Below, piece by piece: positions 33,814-42,938 of a DNA stretch of 64,000 nt. Every line of letters starts with the position of its first letter. Position 1 is the first letter of the stretch. The stretch spans positions 1-64,000 of the forward strand of contig CAMIZG010000005.1 in assembly GCA_946403215.1 (NCBI GenBank). Reading direction: 5' to 3'. The DNA comes from an uncultured Bacteroidales bacterium (GTDB lineage Bacteria; Bacteroidota; Bacteroidia; Bacteroidales; Paludibacteraceae). The position numbers and the translations under genes were made by a program. The notes beneath the pieces were generated by a model that saw only the letters and a list, made by a program, of their open reading frames with translations, was not told the DNA's origin and ran no database searches.

Positions 33814-34980
33814 TTACTCCAGTCTTCTTGCTCCGTCGCTGATTTCAGCTACGTAGAACTCGGGTTTGATGCCTGTGATACGCTCGTAGTTCTCGCCTAC
33901 CTGCTGCTTGAACTGCTCGATGACCTCGTCCTTGACGAGCGAAACGGTGCATCCGCCGAACCCGCCACCGGTCATACGGCTGCCGAGTACTCCGGGTACT
34001 TTCCATGCCTCGGCGGCCATGGTGTCGAGTTGCAGGCCGGTGACCTCATAATCATCGCGCAGACTGACGTGACTGGCGTTCATGAGTTGGCCGAACGTAG
34101 CTATATCTCCGGCCTTGAGGGCCTTGACTGCATCGGCAGTACGTTGCACCTCGCCAACGACGTGGCGGGCACGTTTGTGTGCTACGGGGTCGGTGATGGC
34201 ACCCTCAATCTGCTTGAATTCAGCCTCTGTGAGTTCGGCCAGGTTCTTGAGCTCGGGACGCACTTTCCTGAGTTGGTCCAGTGCGAGCCGGCACTGTGCC
34301 ACGCGGTCGTTGTACGCACCCGAGTCGAGGTGGTGAGGCGAGTGGGTGTTGGCAATAACCACCTTGATGCCCTCGAGCTTGACGGGCACGTGTTCGAACT
34401 CAAGCGTGTCGCAGTTGAGGTGGATAGCGTGGTCCTTTTTTCCCCACGATGAGGCGAACTGGTCCATGATGCCGCAGTTGACTCCTGCGAACTCGTGCTC
34501 AGCGAGCTGGCCGATCTTGGCAAAGTCGGTATGGTTGTATTTGAGACCCAGGTAGTCGTTGGCAGCAAAGGCAGCTACGACCTCGAGAGCCGCACTGCTG
34601 CTCAGACCTGCACCTGCGGGCACATTGCCCCAGATGAGGATATCCAGACCCTGGTCGAACGTATGTCCCTGACGAACGTACCACGCCATACATCCCATGG
34701 GGTAGTTTACCCATGACTTGCCGGGCAGGGGTTCGGTAAGTTTGTCCAATGGTACTTCGACAACTTCGGGCATATTGAGCGATTTGAACCGCATAAGCTG
34801 CGTGCCGTTGGGAGCAAGTAACAGATAGGTGCCGAATGATAATGCGCATGGGAATACGCTGCCGCCGTTGTAGTCGGTGTGCTCGCCGATAAGATTAACT
34901 CGTCCCGGTGAAAAATACACCGCTGTTGCCTGCTTGCCATAAGCATCGGCAAACGCCTGTTTCATTTCTTGTACTTCCAT
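33814..34980 (-). CDS. galK: Galactokinase
   Basis: Phosphorylates alpha-D-galactose with ATP. 388 residues, typical of the GHMP kinase galactokinases. The galactokinase signature is GRVNLIGEHTDYNGG (residues 26-40), the ATP-binding motif is GAGLSSSAALEV, and the third motif is GGGFGGCTVSLV. It lies directly upstream of galM. No galT or galE gene is in the window. The gene follows the second Wzz gene by 42 bp on the same strand, so it may be read from the polysaccharide-locus transcript as well as from its own promoter; I saw no clear promoter in the gap. Confidence 0.96.
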   Translation of the reverse strand: MEVQEMKQAFADAYGKQATAVYFSPGRVNLIGEHTDYNGGSVFPCALSFGTYLLLAPNGTQLMRFKSLNMPEVVEVPLDKLTEPLPGKSWVNYPMGCMAWYVRQGHTFDQGLDILIWGNVPAGAGLSSSAALEVVAAFAANDYLGLKYNHTDFAKIGQLAEHEFAGVNCGIMDQFASSWGKKDHAIHLNCDTLEFEHVPVKLEGIKVVIANTHSPHHLDSGAYNDRVAQCRLALDQLRKVRPELKNLAELTEAEFKQIEGAITDPVAHKRARHVVGEVQRTADAVKALKAGDIATFGQLMNASHVSLRDDYEVTGLQLDTMAAEAWKVPGVLGSRMTGGGFGGCTVSLVKDEVIEQFKQQVGENYERITGIKPEFYVAEISDGARRLE

Positions 34981-35022
34981 GATAGTAATGAATAATATGG
35001 TTAATATATGTTTGTGCTATTC

Positions 35023-36000
35023 TTATATCTCCTGCTCAAGAATGCAGACCAGTTCACGTCGTCCGATGATAACCATTGCGATCAACGCGATGATCAGGGT
35101 AGCCACGAGCGCGACGGACAGGTGTCGCGGTCCGGCAGCTCCGGTAGGCACGGTCACATTTTTGAGCGTGGTGAATTGCTGTCGGTTGCCGATTTGGGCG
35201 TTGAGGATGATTGTTTGCCTGATGAACGCCTGCTCAGCCTCGCGGAGCATAGCCGCCCGAGCAGTGTCGCCGCTGCGCATGGCAGCCTGGTATTCGTCGT
35301 GTGCCTGCGCAATGTGTGCTTGCAGGTTGATGTACAGTTGCTCGGTCTTGCTGCGGTAATAGTTCATGGCGAACTCATTGAGGGCTTCGGCAGCGGCTTG
35401 CGTGACCATGGCCGCCACGAGCGGATCTTGTGCCTTGACGCAAAGCGTGACCAGCTTGGTCCGGCTGTGGACGGAACAGGTTATACTCTGCCTGGCCATA
35501 CCGATGGCCTCGATGGCAAACCCCTGTGGGCGGAACGCGTCGAGTGCGGGCAGTTGCTCGCCCGGGGCGTGCTGCTTGACGCCACGGAGCATCCGGCGGA
35601 ACGAGGTCCAGCAAGAGTATTGGTAGCGAGTAGCCAGATACTCGTAGTACGAACCGCTGAATGAGCCGTCGGCCGTGGTGACGGAGGTGGCAAGAAGTTG
35701 GCACAGGTATGCTGTGGAATAGATGACCTCGGTGTAATCATCCGGGTCAATGGAGTAAGCTGTGTTGGCAAGCCCCAAATCGTAGTTTTCCGGCCGGTTG
35801 AGCATAAGCGTGCGGTTGGCATCGGTGGTGCGCATCTCCTCGGTGGACAGCGAAGTGGAGCATACATAATATGGGCGTTCGTTATACGTCAACGCATACG
35901 CGCACGCGAAGGTGAGCGGGATAAACCAGTATAGAAAGACGCGTTTGGCCTTGATGCGGGCGCGGAATGCCCGGCTGTTGGTATATGTTTGTTCTTGCAT
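35023..36000 (-). CDS. Wzz-like chain-length determinant (left copy)
   Basis: 325 residues. One membrane helix lies near the N-terminus (VFLYWFIPLTFACAYAL) and one near the C-terminus (LSVALVATLIIALIAMVII), with a large extracytoplasmic domain of helices between. The last part carries the Gly-Pro-Arg (AAGPRH) segment before the second helix that is common in Wzz-type co-polymerases. It has no kinase domain. It is a distant paralogue of the Wzz at the other end of the locus; both have a TADG(S/T)F motif and similar helices. It probably sets the length of the polysaccharide made by this locus. Confidence 0.8.
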   Translation of the reverse strand: MQEQTYTNSRAFRARIKAKRVFLYWFIPLTFACAYALTYNERPYYVCSTSLSTEEMRTTDANRTLMLNRPENYDLGLANTAYSIDPDDYTEVIYSTAYLCQLLATSVTTADGSFSGSYYEYLATRYQYSCWTSFRRMLRGVKQHAPGEQLPALDAFRPQGFAIEAIGMARQSITCSVHSRTKLVTLCVKAQDPLVAAMVTQAAAEALNEFAMNYYRSKTEQLYINLQAHIAQAHDEYQAAMRSGDTARAAMLREAEQAFIRQTIILNAQIGNRQQFTTLKNVTVPTGAAGPRHLSVALVATLIIALIAMVIIGRRELVCILEQEI

Positions 36001-36014
36001 ATGATGGTGTTATA

Positions 36015-37967
36015 TTATTTGTCTAATTGTTCGTAAATGGAGTTGCGGCTCTTGAACTCGGGCACGATGCGTTTCATCAGTTTGACCGTCGGGAACGCGA
36101 GCCCCTTCTGTGCGGAGATGATGAGTTCGTTGATGAGCGAAGCCATAGTGTCGTAGTCATTCTCGCGCACATTGGCAATCATGATTTTCTCGTTGGTGGT
36201 AGGCATGGTGAGTTCCTTCTGGTTGAGCAGTTCTTCGTAGAGTTTTTCGCCCGGCCGCAGACCTGTATATACAATCTCTATATCCCTGCCGGGTTGGAAT
36301 CCGGCGAGTCGGATCATGTTCTTGGCCAGGTCGGCTATCTTGACGGGCGCTCCCATGTCGAAGCAGAAGATCTCGCCGCCGTTACCTAGTGTGGAAGCCT
36401 CGAGCACCAGGCATGATGCCTCGGGTATGGTCATGAAGTAGCGGATGATGTCGGGGTGCGTTACGGTGACCGGACCGCCGGCCGCAATCTGCTTCTTGAA
36501 GAACGGCACGACGCTGCCATTGCTGCCGAGCACGTTACCGAAGCGTGTGGTGATGAACTTGGTGACATTCTTGTCGGTTGCCGACAGCTTGCGGAAGAGC
36601 GATTGGACGTAAATCTCCGCTATACGCTTCGATGCCCCCATGATGTTGGTGGGATTGACGGCTTTGTCGGTGGAGATCATCACGAACCGTTCGGCCTTGT
36701 ACTCCACAGCGAGGTCAGCCACGTTCTTCGTGCCGAGCACATTGGCAAGGATAGCCTGTGTGGGGTACTCCTCCATGAGCGGCACATGCTTGTAGGCAGC
36801 TGCGTGGAAGATGACCTGGGGATGGTACTCCTCGAATGTCTCGCGCAGCATATCACGGTTGCGCACATCGGTTATCACGTGCGCGTAATGCATGTGCGGG
36901 TACAACTTATTAAGATCAAGGCTCAAGTCGTGCAGCGGCGATTCGGCGATCTCGGCCAGTACGACGAGTCGTGGGTCGTATTTCGATACCTGCCGCACGA
37001 TCTCGCTGCCAATCGATCCAGCAGCACCTGTCACGAGAACGACCTTGTCGGTAATAACGTGACGGACGTTATCGGTATTGATGTGAATCTCGGGACGCTC
37101 CAGCAGGTCCTCCACTTTGATGGCTTCGATGCTACCGATCTTCTTGGCCATCTCCTCGTTGCTGTCTTCGCGGAAGTCGCTGAAGTACGGGGTGGTAAGG
37201 ATGTGGATGTTATTGTCCAGGAAGATGCTCAGATCTTTGGCGGGATTGATATGCTTCATCTTCAGGGGTGAGATGATAATATCCTCCACCTGCTTGGCCT
37301 TGAGGATGCGTACGATGTAGTCGTCTTTGGAATAGACCTTGAGTCCCAGCAGTTCGTGCTTGACGTTGTCTTCGGCATCGGCGATAAATCCGACAGGACG
37401 GTACTGGCTGTCCATGCTTGAGTTGAGCATCTTGGCGATAGCCAAGCCGGCAGATTGGGTGCCGTAGATCATGACGGGGCGTGTGCCGGGGGCATGATGC
37501 GACATATATTCAAAACTGAGTTTGATGGTAATACGCCAACTGATGAGCAGAACGATAGCAACGAAGATGTAGGTGTATATTACCGAGTTCAGCAGCATAA
37601 TCTGTCCGGAAAGATACCGTACAATACTATTGGTTGCGGCGGGTAACAAGCCGGCTACCAGGACGGAAATAGTGATCTTGGTGGCGTCAACGAAAGTTGA
37701 GAACCTCAGGATGCCGGAGTAGGTATGGAAGATCCAGAAGGACAACAGCTGCATGCCCATCATGACGATGGCCTGCTGCCAGATGGGTATAATGCATTTA
37801 GTAGGATTCAGGTGGATGAGGTTGTAACTGATCAGGTAACTGATTACATAGGCGATGAGTGTCAGCAGCAAGTCAATAAGCAGCACTCCCCACTTGGGCA
37901 AGTATGTTAAGTTGGTGACATGTGAAAAGATGTCAGAACGTTGGATTTCGCTTAGTCGTTTCTTCAT
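36015..37967 (-). CDS. PglF/CapD-type membrane UDP-GlcNAc 4,6-dehydratase
   Basis: 650 residues from the ATG at 37967. Four N-terminal membrane helices are followed by a nucleotide-binding CoA-binding-like domain and a C-terminal SDR domain with VTGAAGSIGSEIVRQ. The usual YxxxK of the SDR fold is MxxxK (MGASK), as in the WbpM/PglF group. Such enzymes convert UDP-GlcNAc to UDP-4-keto-6-deoxy-GlcNAc, the precursor of bacillosamine and of QuiNAc4N. The PglE-like aminotransferase gene directly upstream would take the product. Start sites further upstream (TTG) are less likely. Confidence 0.9.
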   Translation of the reverse strand: MKKRLSEIQRSDIFSHVTNLTYLPKWGVLLIDLLLTLIAYVISYLISYNLIHLNPTKCIIPIWQQAIVMMGMQLLSFWIFHTYSGILRFSTFVDATKITISVLVAGLLPAATNSIVRYLSGQIMLLNSVIYTYIFVAIVLLISWRITIKLSFEYMSHHAPGTRPVMIYGTQSAGLAIAKMLNSSMDSQYRPVGFIADAEDNVKHELLGLKVYSKDDYIVRILKAKQVEDIIISPLKMKHINPAKDLSIFLDNNIHILTTPYFSDFREDSNEEMAKKIGSIEAIKVEDLLERPEIHINTDNVRHVITDKVVLVTGAAGSIGSEIVRQVSKYDPRLVVLAEIAESPLHDLSLDLNKLYPHMHYAHVITDVRNRDMLRETFEEYHPQVIFHAAAYKHVPLMEEYPTQAILANVLGTKNVADLAVEYKAERFVMISTDKAVNPTNIMGASKRIAEIYVQSLFRKLSATDKNVTKFITTRFGNVLGSNGSVVPFFKKQIAAGGPVTVTHPDIIRYFMTIPEASCLVLEASTLGNGGEIFCFDMGAPVKIADLAKNMIRLAGFQPGRDIEIVYTGLRPGEKLYEELLNQKELTMPTTNEKIMIANVRENDYDTMASLINELIISAQKGLAFPTVKLMKRIVPEFKSRNSIYEQLDK

Positions 37968-37979
37968 GTGTTCACTCAA

Positions 37980-39245
37980 TTAGTGGATAAACGCTTGTTG
38001 TATGGTTCGAATGATGTATGTTACATCCTCGTCCGTCACCATGGGGCCGCTGGGCAGGCATATGCCCCGGCGGAACATGGCTTCGCTTGTGCCGTTGGTG
38101 TAAGCCGGACATTTGCTGAACACGGGTTGCTTGTGCATGGGTTTCCACAGGGGGCGGCTCTCGATGCCAGCCTGGTCGAGGAACAACCGCAGTGCCTCTA
38201 CATTGCGGTTGGGTTCGCAATCGGTATGCACACCACCTCCTCCGTGCACAACGCCGGCCGCACCACCTACAGCACCCTGAATGGCCTGGGCGTATGCCCG
38301 TTCTTCGCCTTGGATATGTGCCTGCTCGTCCAGCAATGCGGTGCAGAGCCAGAAGTTGGAGTCGAAGTCGGTTGATGGAGCATCGTGGAAGGTGATGCAG
38401 TCAATCTGCGCAAAGGCTTCGCGGTAACGCTGCGCAATTTGCTTGTGGTGGGCAATGTGTTCGTCGAGTACGGTCATCTGTCCGCGTCCGATGCCGGCGC
38501 AGATGTTCGACAGGCGGTAGTTGAACCCGACGGTTTCGTGTTGATAGTAGGGGTATGCTTCGCGTGCCTGAGTAGCCAGCCACATGATGTGTTGCTTGTC
38601 CTCGGGTGTGCTGCAAATGAGTGCTCCTCCACCGGAGGTGGTGATCATCTTGTTGCCGTTGAACGACAGTACGCCAAATCGGCCGAAGGTGCCCAGCACC
38701 TGACCGCGCCATCGGCTACCCATCCCTTCGGCGGCATCCTCGATCACGGGAATGTTATACTTGTCGGCAATGGCCATGATCTGCCGGATGCGATACGGCA
38801 TTCCGTACAGCGCCACAGGTATGATGGCTTTGGGGTAGCGGCCCGTCTTGGCCTTTCGGTCAAGGATAGCCTGCTCAAGCAGCGCGGGATCCATGTTCCA
38901 CGAATCGGCCTCGGAGTCAATAAACACAGGCGTAGCTCCCAGATAGGTGACGGGGTTGGCCGAAGCGCAGAAAGTGAACGACTGGCAGATCACCTCATCG
39001 CCGGCTTGCACGCCGCAAGCAATCAAAGCCAGATGGATAGCCGCTGTGCCGGCAGATAAGGCAACAACCTCTTTGCTCAATGCTTCGGGATCGGTGCGCG
39101 TGTTGACGAATTGCTTCAGGTCATCCTCAAAGCCGTTGACATTCGGCCCGAGAGGAACGACCCAATTGGTGTCGAATGCCTCCTGAATGAATTGCTGTTC
39201 CTTGCCGCTCATGTGAGCCAGGCATAGATATATTCGTTTGCTCAT
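37980..39245 (-). CDS. DegT-family 4-aminotransferase (PglE-like)
   Basis: 421-residue PLP enzyme. The PLP-binding lysine is in SFNGNKMITTSGGGAL and the Asp that contacts the PLP nitrogen is in VIEDAAEGMGS. This spacing and the GNKMITTSGGG segment are those of PglE-type enzymes that turn UDP-4-keto-6-deoxy-GlcNAc into UDP-4-amino-4,6-dideoxy-GlcNAc. The dehydratase gene is next (13 bp from its ATG). The start overlaps the IspD-like gene by four bases, so translation is coupled. Substrate is inferred from neighbours and motif. Confidence 0.88.
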   Translation of the reverse strand: MSKRIYLCLAHMSGKEQQFIQEAFDTNWVVPLGPNVNGFEDDLKQFVNTRTDPEALSKEVVALSAGTAAIHLALIACGVQAGDEVICQSFTFCASANPVTYLGATPVFIDSEADSWNMDPALLEQAILDRKAKTGRYPKAIIPVALYGMPYRIRQIMAIADKYNIPVIEDAAEGMGSRWRGQVLGTFGRFGVLSFNGNKMITTSGGGALICSTPEDKQHIMWLATQAREAYPYYQHETVGFNYRLSNICAGIGRGQMTVLDEHIAHHKQIAQRYREAFAQIDCITFHDAPSTDFDSNFWLCTALLDEQAHIQGEERAYAQAIQGAVGGAAGVVHGGGGVHTDCEPNRNVEALRLFLDQAGIESRPLWKPMHKQPVFSKCPAYTNGTSEAMFRRGICLPSGPMVTDEDVTYIIRTIQQAFIH

Positions 39246-39949
39246 ACGTGTGAATTGTTACGTGCATTGGTTAGTAGAAGTTCCATTAACAGGAGATCTT
39301 CCTTGTATGTAAGTTTGATGTTAGTGTTCTCGCCTTGAACGATAAAAACGGGTTCTTGGGGCATGTAGCGTCTGATAGTTCCGCAGTCATCCGTAGTGGT
39401 AAATGCCGGATCCTGGAGTGCAAGATCGTATGCCCGCTTGATTGTTCCCCGCTTGAAGCATTGAGGTGTCTGCACGTTCCTCAGGTTCCTGCGGTCGGGT
39501 ATGGTTTCGATGCATTCGTTTGCATCGACGGCAATGATAGTATCCGTGGTCTTGACAGCCACCCCGACGGCATTATATCGGCTGAGTGCATCAATGCATT
39601 CATTGATGATCCGTTCGGTTACCAGCGGGCGTACTACATCGTGGAAAAGCAGGTTGGCGTTGTCGTCTTGGTAGGCATCAATAGCAACTAATGTGCTGTG
39701 GTAGCGTTCTTTGCCGCCGGCAAGGATCTTCCTGACCTTTTGGTAGTTGCCGTGTGCAACAAGTTGCTCCACGTAAGGTATGTATTCGGCTTTGGACACG
39801 ATACATATCTCATCAATCTGCTTGCAGTTCTCGAACGCATTGATTGTATGTTCAATTATTTGCTTGCCGGCTACCCGGGTAAACTGCTTGGGGACCTGCT
39901 CCCCGAAGCGCGAACCGCTACCGCCAGCAAGAAGGATGGCTATATTCAT
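39242..39949 (-). CDS. IspD/TarI-family cytidylyltransferase
   Basis: 235 residues. The N-terminus AILLAGGSGSRFGEQVPKQF is the signature of the IspD/TarI group, which makes CDP-methylerythritol or CDP-ribitol. The central part has FHDVVRPLVTERII and the later IPDRRNLRNVQTPQCF, typical of this family. The location inside a surface-polysaccharide operon, overlapping the aminotransferase gene by four bases, favours a CDP-alditol or similar role, but a true IspD function for isoprenoid synthesis cannot be ruled out. No TarJ-type reductase is visible nearby. Confidence 0.75.
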   Translation of the reverse strand: MNIAILLAGGSGSRFGEQVPKQFTRVAGKQIIEHTINAFENCKQIDEICIVSKAEYIPYVEQLVAHGNYQKVRKILAGGKERYHSTLVAIDAYQDDNANLLFHDVVRPLVTERIINECIDALSRYNAVGVAVKTTDTIIAVDANECIETIPDRRNLRNVQTPQCFKRGTIKRAYDLALQDPAFTTTDDCGTIRRYMPQEPVFIVQGENTNIKLTYKEDLLLMELLLTNARNNSHV

Positions 39950-39966
39950 ATGTTTGCTTGAGTCTA

Positions 39967-40575
39967 TTAGTTGTTCCCGTTAAACGCTTCAGCCGTAACT
40001 TGTCCTTCGTGAGCTATATCCTTGTGATGAAGCACGTTGTGGATGGTCATCATGATGATTTTCAGATCCAGCGTGAAGCTGACATGATCTACGTACCAGA
40101 CGTCGTATTCAAACTTCCTGGTGTGGGTGATGGCGTTTCGTCCGTTGACCTGTGCCCAGCCGGTGATTCCCGGACGGACCTCATGGCGCCTGTGCTGCTC
40201 GGGTGTGTACAGGGGCAGGTACCTGACCAGCAGCGGTCGCGGACCGATCAGCCCCATGTCACCTTTCAGTACGTTGAACAGTTGAGGTAGTTCGTCGATG
40301 GATGTATTGCGAATGAACTTGCCTATGCGTGTCAGTCGTTGTGCATCGGGCAGGAGCTTGCCGTCTTTGTCACGCTCGTCGGTCATGGATTTGAATTTCA
40401 CAAGCCGGAATATCCTCTCATCTTTTCCGGGGCGTTCTTGTGTGAAGAAGGCTCCGGCACCTTTGTTGGCAAAGTGCAGCCAGATCGTTACTATCAGCAG
40501 TAACGGACTAAGGCAGAGAAGAGCAGTCAATGCCACCGTGAAATCCATTATGCGTTTGATACAGTTCTTATACAT
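39967..40575 (-). CDS. PglC-like initiating phosphosugar transferase
   Basis: 202 residues, the short monotopic form. It has an N-terminal hydrophobic segment (MDFTVALTALLCLSPLLLIV), the FTQERPGKDERIFRLVKFKSM segment, the Asp-Glu dyad in SIDELPQLFNVLKGDMGLIGPRPL and PGITGWAQVNGRN. Enzymes of this type move a sugar-1-phosphate from a UDP-sugar to undecaprenyl phosphate and so start the repeat unit. PglC homologues prefer UDP-diacetamidobacillosamine or similar 4-amino sugars, which fits the PglF/PglE-like genes in this locus. It overlaps the end of the WbuB-like gene by eight bases. Confidence 0.88.
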   Translation of the reverse strand: MYKNCIKRIMDFTVALTALLCLSPLLLIVTIWLHFANKGAGAFFTQERPGKDERIFRLVKFKSMTDERDKDGKLLPDAQRLTRIGKFIRNTSIDELPQLFNVLKGDMGLIGPRPLLVRYLPLYTPEQHRRHEVRPGITGWAQVNGRNAITHTRKFEYDVWYVDHVSFTLDLKIIMMTIHNVLHHKDIAHEGQVTAEAFNGNN

Positions 40576-41767
40576 GATCCAGATGTTTCATTATCGCATT
40601 GTATGTGCATTCGATGGAATAATGTTCTTTCAAATACTGATAGCCCTTCTCTCCCATCAGCTTGCAGTCGCTTTGCAGCATCCGGTCGACGCACTCTGTG
40701 AATGCCTTGACATCATTACTCGGGCAGGCCAGGCCGTAGCCGTTGGCTTGGGCGATCGTTCCGATATCGGAGTTGGGGTCTGTGGCGGCAATAACGGGCA
40801 GCTTGTACTGCAGGTATGGCAGCAGACGCGACGGGTAATTGGGAATAGTAAAGCGGTAGTCGAGAAACAATAGCCCCACATGACACGCCCGGATAAGATG
40901 GTCGTAATCGGCTTTGGGGAGTTGCTTGAGTAGCGTTACGTTGCCCGGGGCAGATTGCTTGTACCATTGTTCAAGTTTGCCGTACTCCGTCCCGTTGCCT
41001 ACCACGATGAAGTGGCAGACAGCCTTGTTGGCACATGCTTGCAGGCATTGTATGAGGAACGAAATGCCTTGCGGTTTGCCCAGGTTGCCGCCATAGACGA
41101 ATAGTGTTTTGTCCTGCGGTAGGTTGTATTGCGAAAGGATGGCTGTCCTATCCAGAGGCGTGGTTTGCTCCAGTTCAACAGAATTTGGTGCTATCTCCAC
41201 ATTATTGCTGGACAGATAGGGGTTGTGCTCGAGCAGGTACTGGACATTCGCCGGCGACATACAGCCGATGAAGTCGGACAGTCGGTAGAGCGTTTTCTCT
41301 TTCCGGCGGAAGTACTTGTACAGGACACTACCATGCTTTATCATTCCCAGATCCACGCTGTTTTGCGGGAAAATATCCTTGAGGAGCAGGTAACTGACGA
41401 TGCCCGGGTTAGTGCGCTTGATGTAACTGATCACCTTGCAGAACGTGATAGGCGGCGTAGAATACAGCAGCAGGTCGAAGGTTGTGCCCTTCATGTAGTG
41501 CTTAATGGCGTTGCAGTATTGGCGCTCCAGCAGGATGGTGCTGATTCCTTTCTCCAGGAAGTTTGTTTTCTGGATATTAAGCGTCTTGACATACAGACAA
41601 TGGACGCCATTTTCAACGACGTATTCCGTGGGTTTGTGCTGACGTCGTTCCACAGGGGAAACGATGTACAAGTTGTGCCCCTGCTTGACAAAATAGCGCA
41701 TCAGATCGGAATAGATCCCGTGATTGGCGATATTGACGTTACTGACTGTTATGAAAAGTACGTTCAT
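40568..41767 (-). CDS. GT4 glycosyltransferase, WbuB-like (probable L-FucNAc transferase)
   Basis: About 399 residues from the ATG at 41767. GT-B fold with MNVLFITVSNVNIANHGIYS at the N-terminus and the GT4 C-terminal donor site (NYPSRLLPYLQYKLPVIAATD). Its place directly after capG mirrors the fnlA-fnlB-fnlC-wbuB order of E. coli O26, where WbuB adds L-FucNAc. The sequence is consistent with that group but I cannot align it here. It begins one base after the capG stop. Confidence 0.7.
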   Translation of the reverse strand: MNVLFITVSNVNIANHGIYSDLMRYFVKQGHNLYIVSPVERRQHKPTEYVVENGVHCLYVKTLNIQKTNFLEKGISTILLERQYCNAIKHYMKGTTFDLLLYSTPPITFCKVISYIKRTNPGIVSYLLLKDIFPQNSVDLGMIKHGSVLYKYFRRKEKTLYRLSDFIGCMSPANVQYLLEHNPYLSSNNVEIAPNSVELEQTTPLDRTAILSQYNLPQDKTLFVYGGNLGKPQGISFLIQCLQACANKAVCHFIVVGNGTEYGKLEQWYKQSAPGNVTLLKQLPKADYDHLIRACHVGLLFLDYRFTIPNYPSRLLPYLQYKLPVIAATDPNSDIGTIAQANGYGLACPSNDVKAFTECVDRMLQSDCKLMGEKGYQYLKEHYSIECTYNAIMKHLDHV

Positions 41768-41768
41768 G

Positions 41769-42932
41769 TTATCCGTTTTTTCTCCAGACCATCTTGTTGA
41801 CAATTTCAGTATAGCTTTGGATGATCTTCACTACTTTGGTCGATACATTTTCTTCCACATAGTCGGGAACAGGGGTTCCGTAGTCGCCGTTCCGGTTCAT
41901 CGTTACCGCTGTCTCCACGGCCTGCAGGAGTGAGTTCGTATCTATTCCGGCGATGAAGAAACATGCTTTGTCAAGTGCCTCTGGCCGCTCGGTGGATGTG
42001 CGGATGCAGACGGCGGGGAAGGGGTGTCCGACGCTGGTGAAGAAACTGCTTTCCTCAGGCAGCGTGCCGCTGTCCGAAACGACAGCAAAGGCGTTCATCT
42101 GCAGGCAGTTGTAGTCATGGAAGCCGAGTGGCTCGTGCTGGATGACCCGTTCGTCCAACTTGAACCCCGAAGCTTCCAGGCGCTTGCGGCTGCGCGGGTG
42201 GCAGCTGTACAGGATGGGCATGTCGTACTTTTGTGCCATGGCGTTAATGGCGTTGAACAAGGACAGGAAGTTCTTCTCCGTGTCAATGTTCTCCTCGCGG
42301 TGGGCACTAAGCAGGATGTATTTGCCCTTCTGCAGTCCGAGTCGTTGATGGATGTCGGATTGCTCGATCTGCTGCAAGTTCCGATGCAGCACTTCGGCCA
42401 TAGGTGAACCGGTAACATAAGTGCGCTCTTTGGGTAATCCGCAATCGGCCAGATAGCGGCGTGCATGCTCACTATATGCCATGTTCACATCGGATATGAT
42501 ATCCACAATCCGGCGGTTGGTCTCTTCAGGTAGGCATTCATCCTTGCAGCGGTTGCCGGCTTCCATGTGGAAAATAGGGATATGTAGTCGCTTGGCACCA
42601 ATCACACTCAGGCAGCTGTTCGTATCGCCCAGAACTAACACGGCATCGGGCTGAACGTCCACCATCAGCTGGTAGGACTTGGTGATGATATTCCCCATTG
42701 TTTCTCCCAGATCATTGCCTACTGCATTCATATAAACATCGGGGTCGGCCAGTTGCAGATCCTTGAAGAAGACGCCGTTGAGGTTGTAGTCGTAGTTCTG
42801 CCCTGTATGTGCCAGCAGGGTGTCGAAGTACTGACGGCATTTGTTGATCACAACCGCCAGACGGATGATCTCCGGACGTGTGCCGACGATAATGAGCAGT
42901 TTGAGTTTACCGTTATTTTTGAATGTAGCCAT
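41769..42932 (-). CDS. capG: UDP-N-acetyl sugar 2-epimerase, CapG/FnlC type
   Basis: 387 residues of the non-hydrolysing UDP-GlcNAc 2-epimerase family. IIVGTRPEIIRL, VLGDTNSCLSV, HMEAGNRC and the PEETNRRIVD segment are conserved. Lying directly after capE and capF, it most probably carries out the last step of UDP-L-FucNAc synthesis (conversion of UDP-L-PneNAc to UDP-L-FucNAc at C2) rather than making ManNAc. The gap to capF is six bases. Confidence 0.88.
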   Translation of the reverse strand: MATFKNNGKLKLLIIVGTRPEIIRLAVVINKCRQYFDTLLAHTGQNYDYNLNGVFFKDLQLADPDVYMNAVGNDLGETMGNIITKSYQLMVDVQPDAVLVLGDTNSCLSVIGAKRLHIPIFHMEAGNRCKDECLPEETNRRIVDIISDVNMAYSEHARRYLADCGLPKERTYVTGSPMAEVLHRNLQQIEQSDIHQRLGLQKGKYILLSAHREENIDTEKNFLSLFNAINAMAQKYDMPILYSCHPRSRKRLEASGFKLDERVIQHEPLGFHDYNCLQMNAFAVVSDSGTLPEESSFFTSVGHPFPAVCIRTSTERPEALDKACFFIAGIDTNSLLQAVETAVTMNRNGDYGTPVPDYVEENVSTKVVKIIQSYTEIVNKMVWRKNG

Positions 42933-42938
42933 AGTTGA

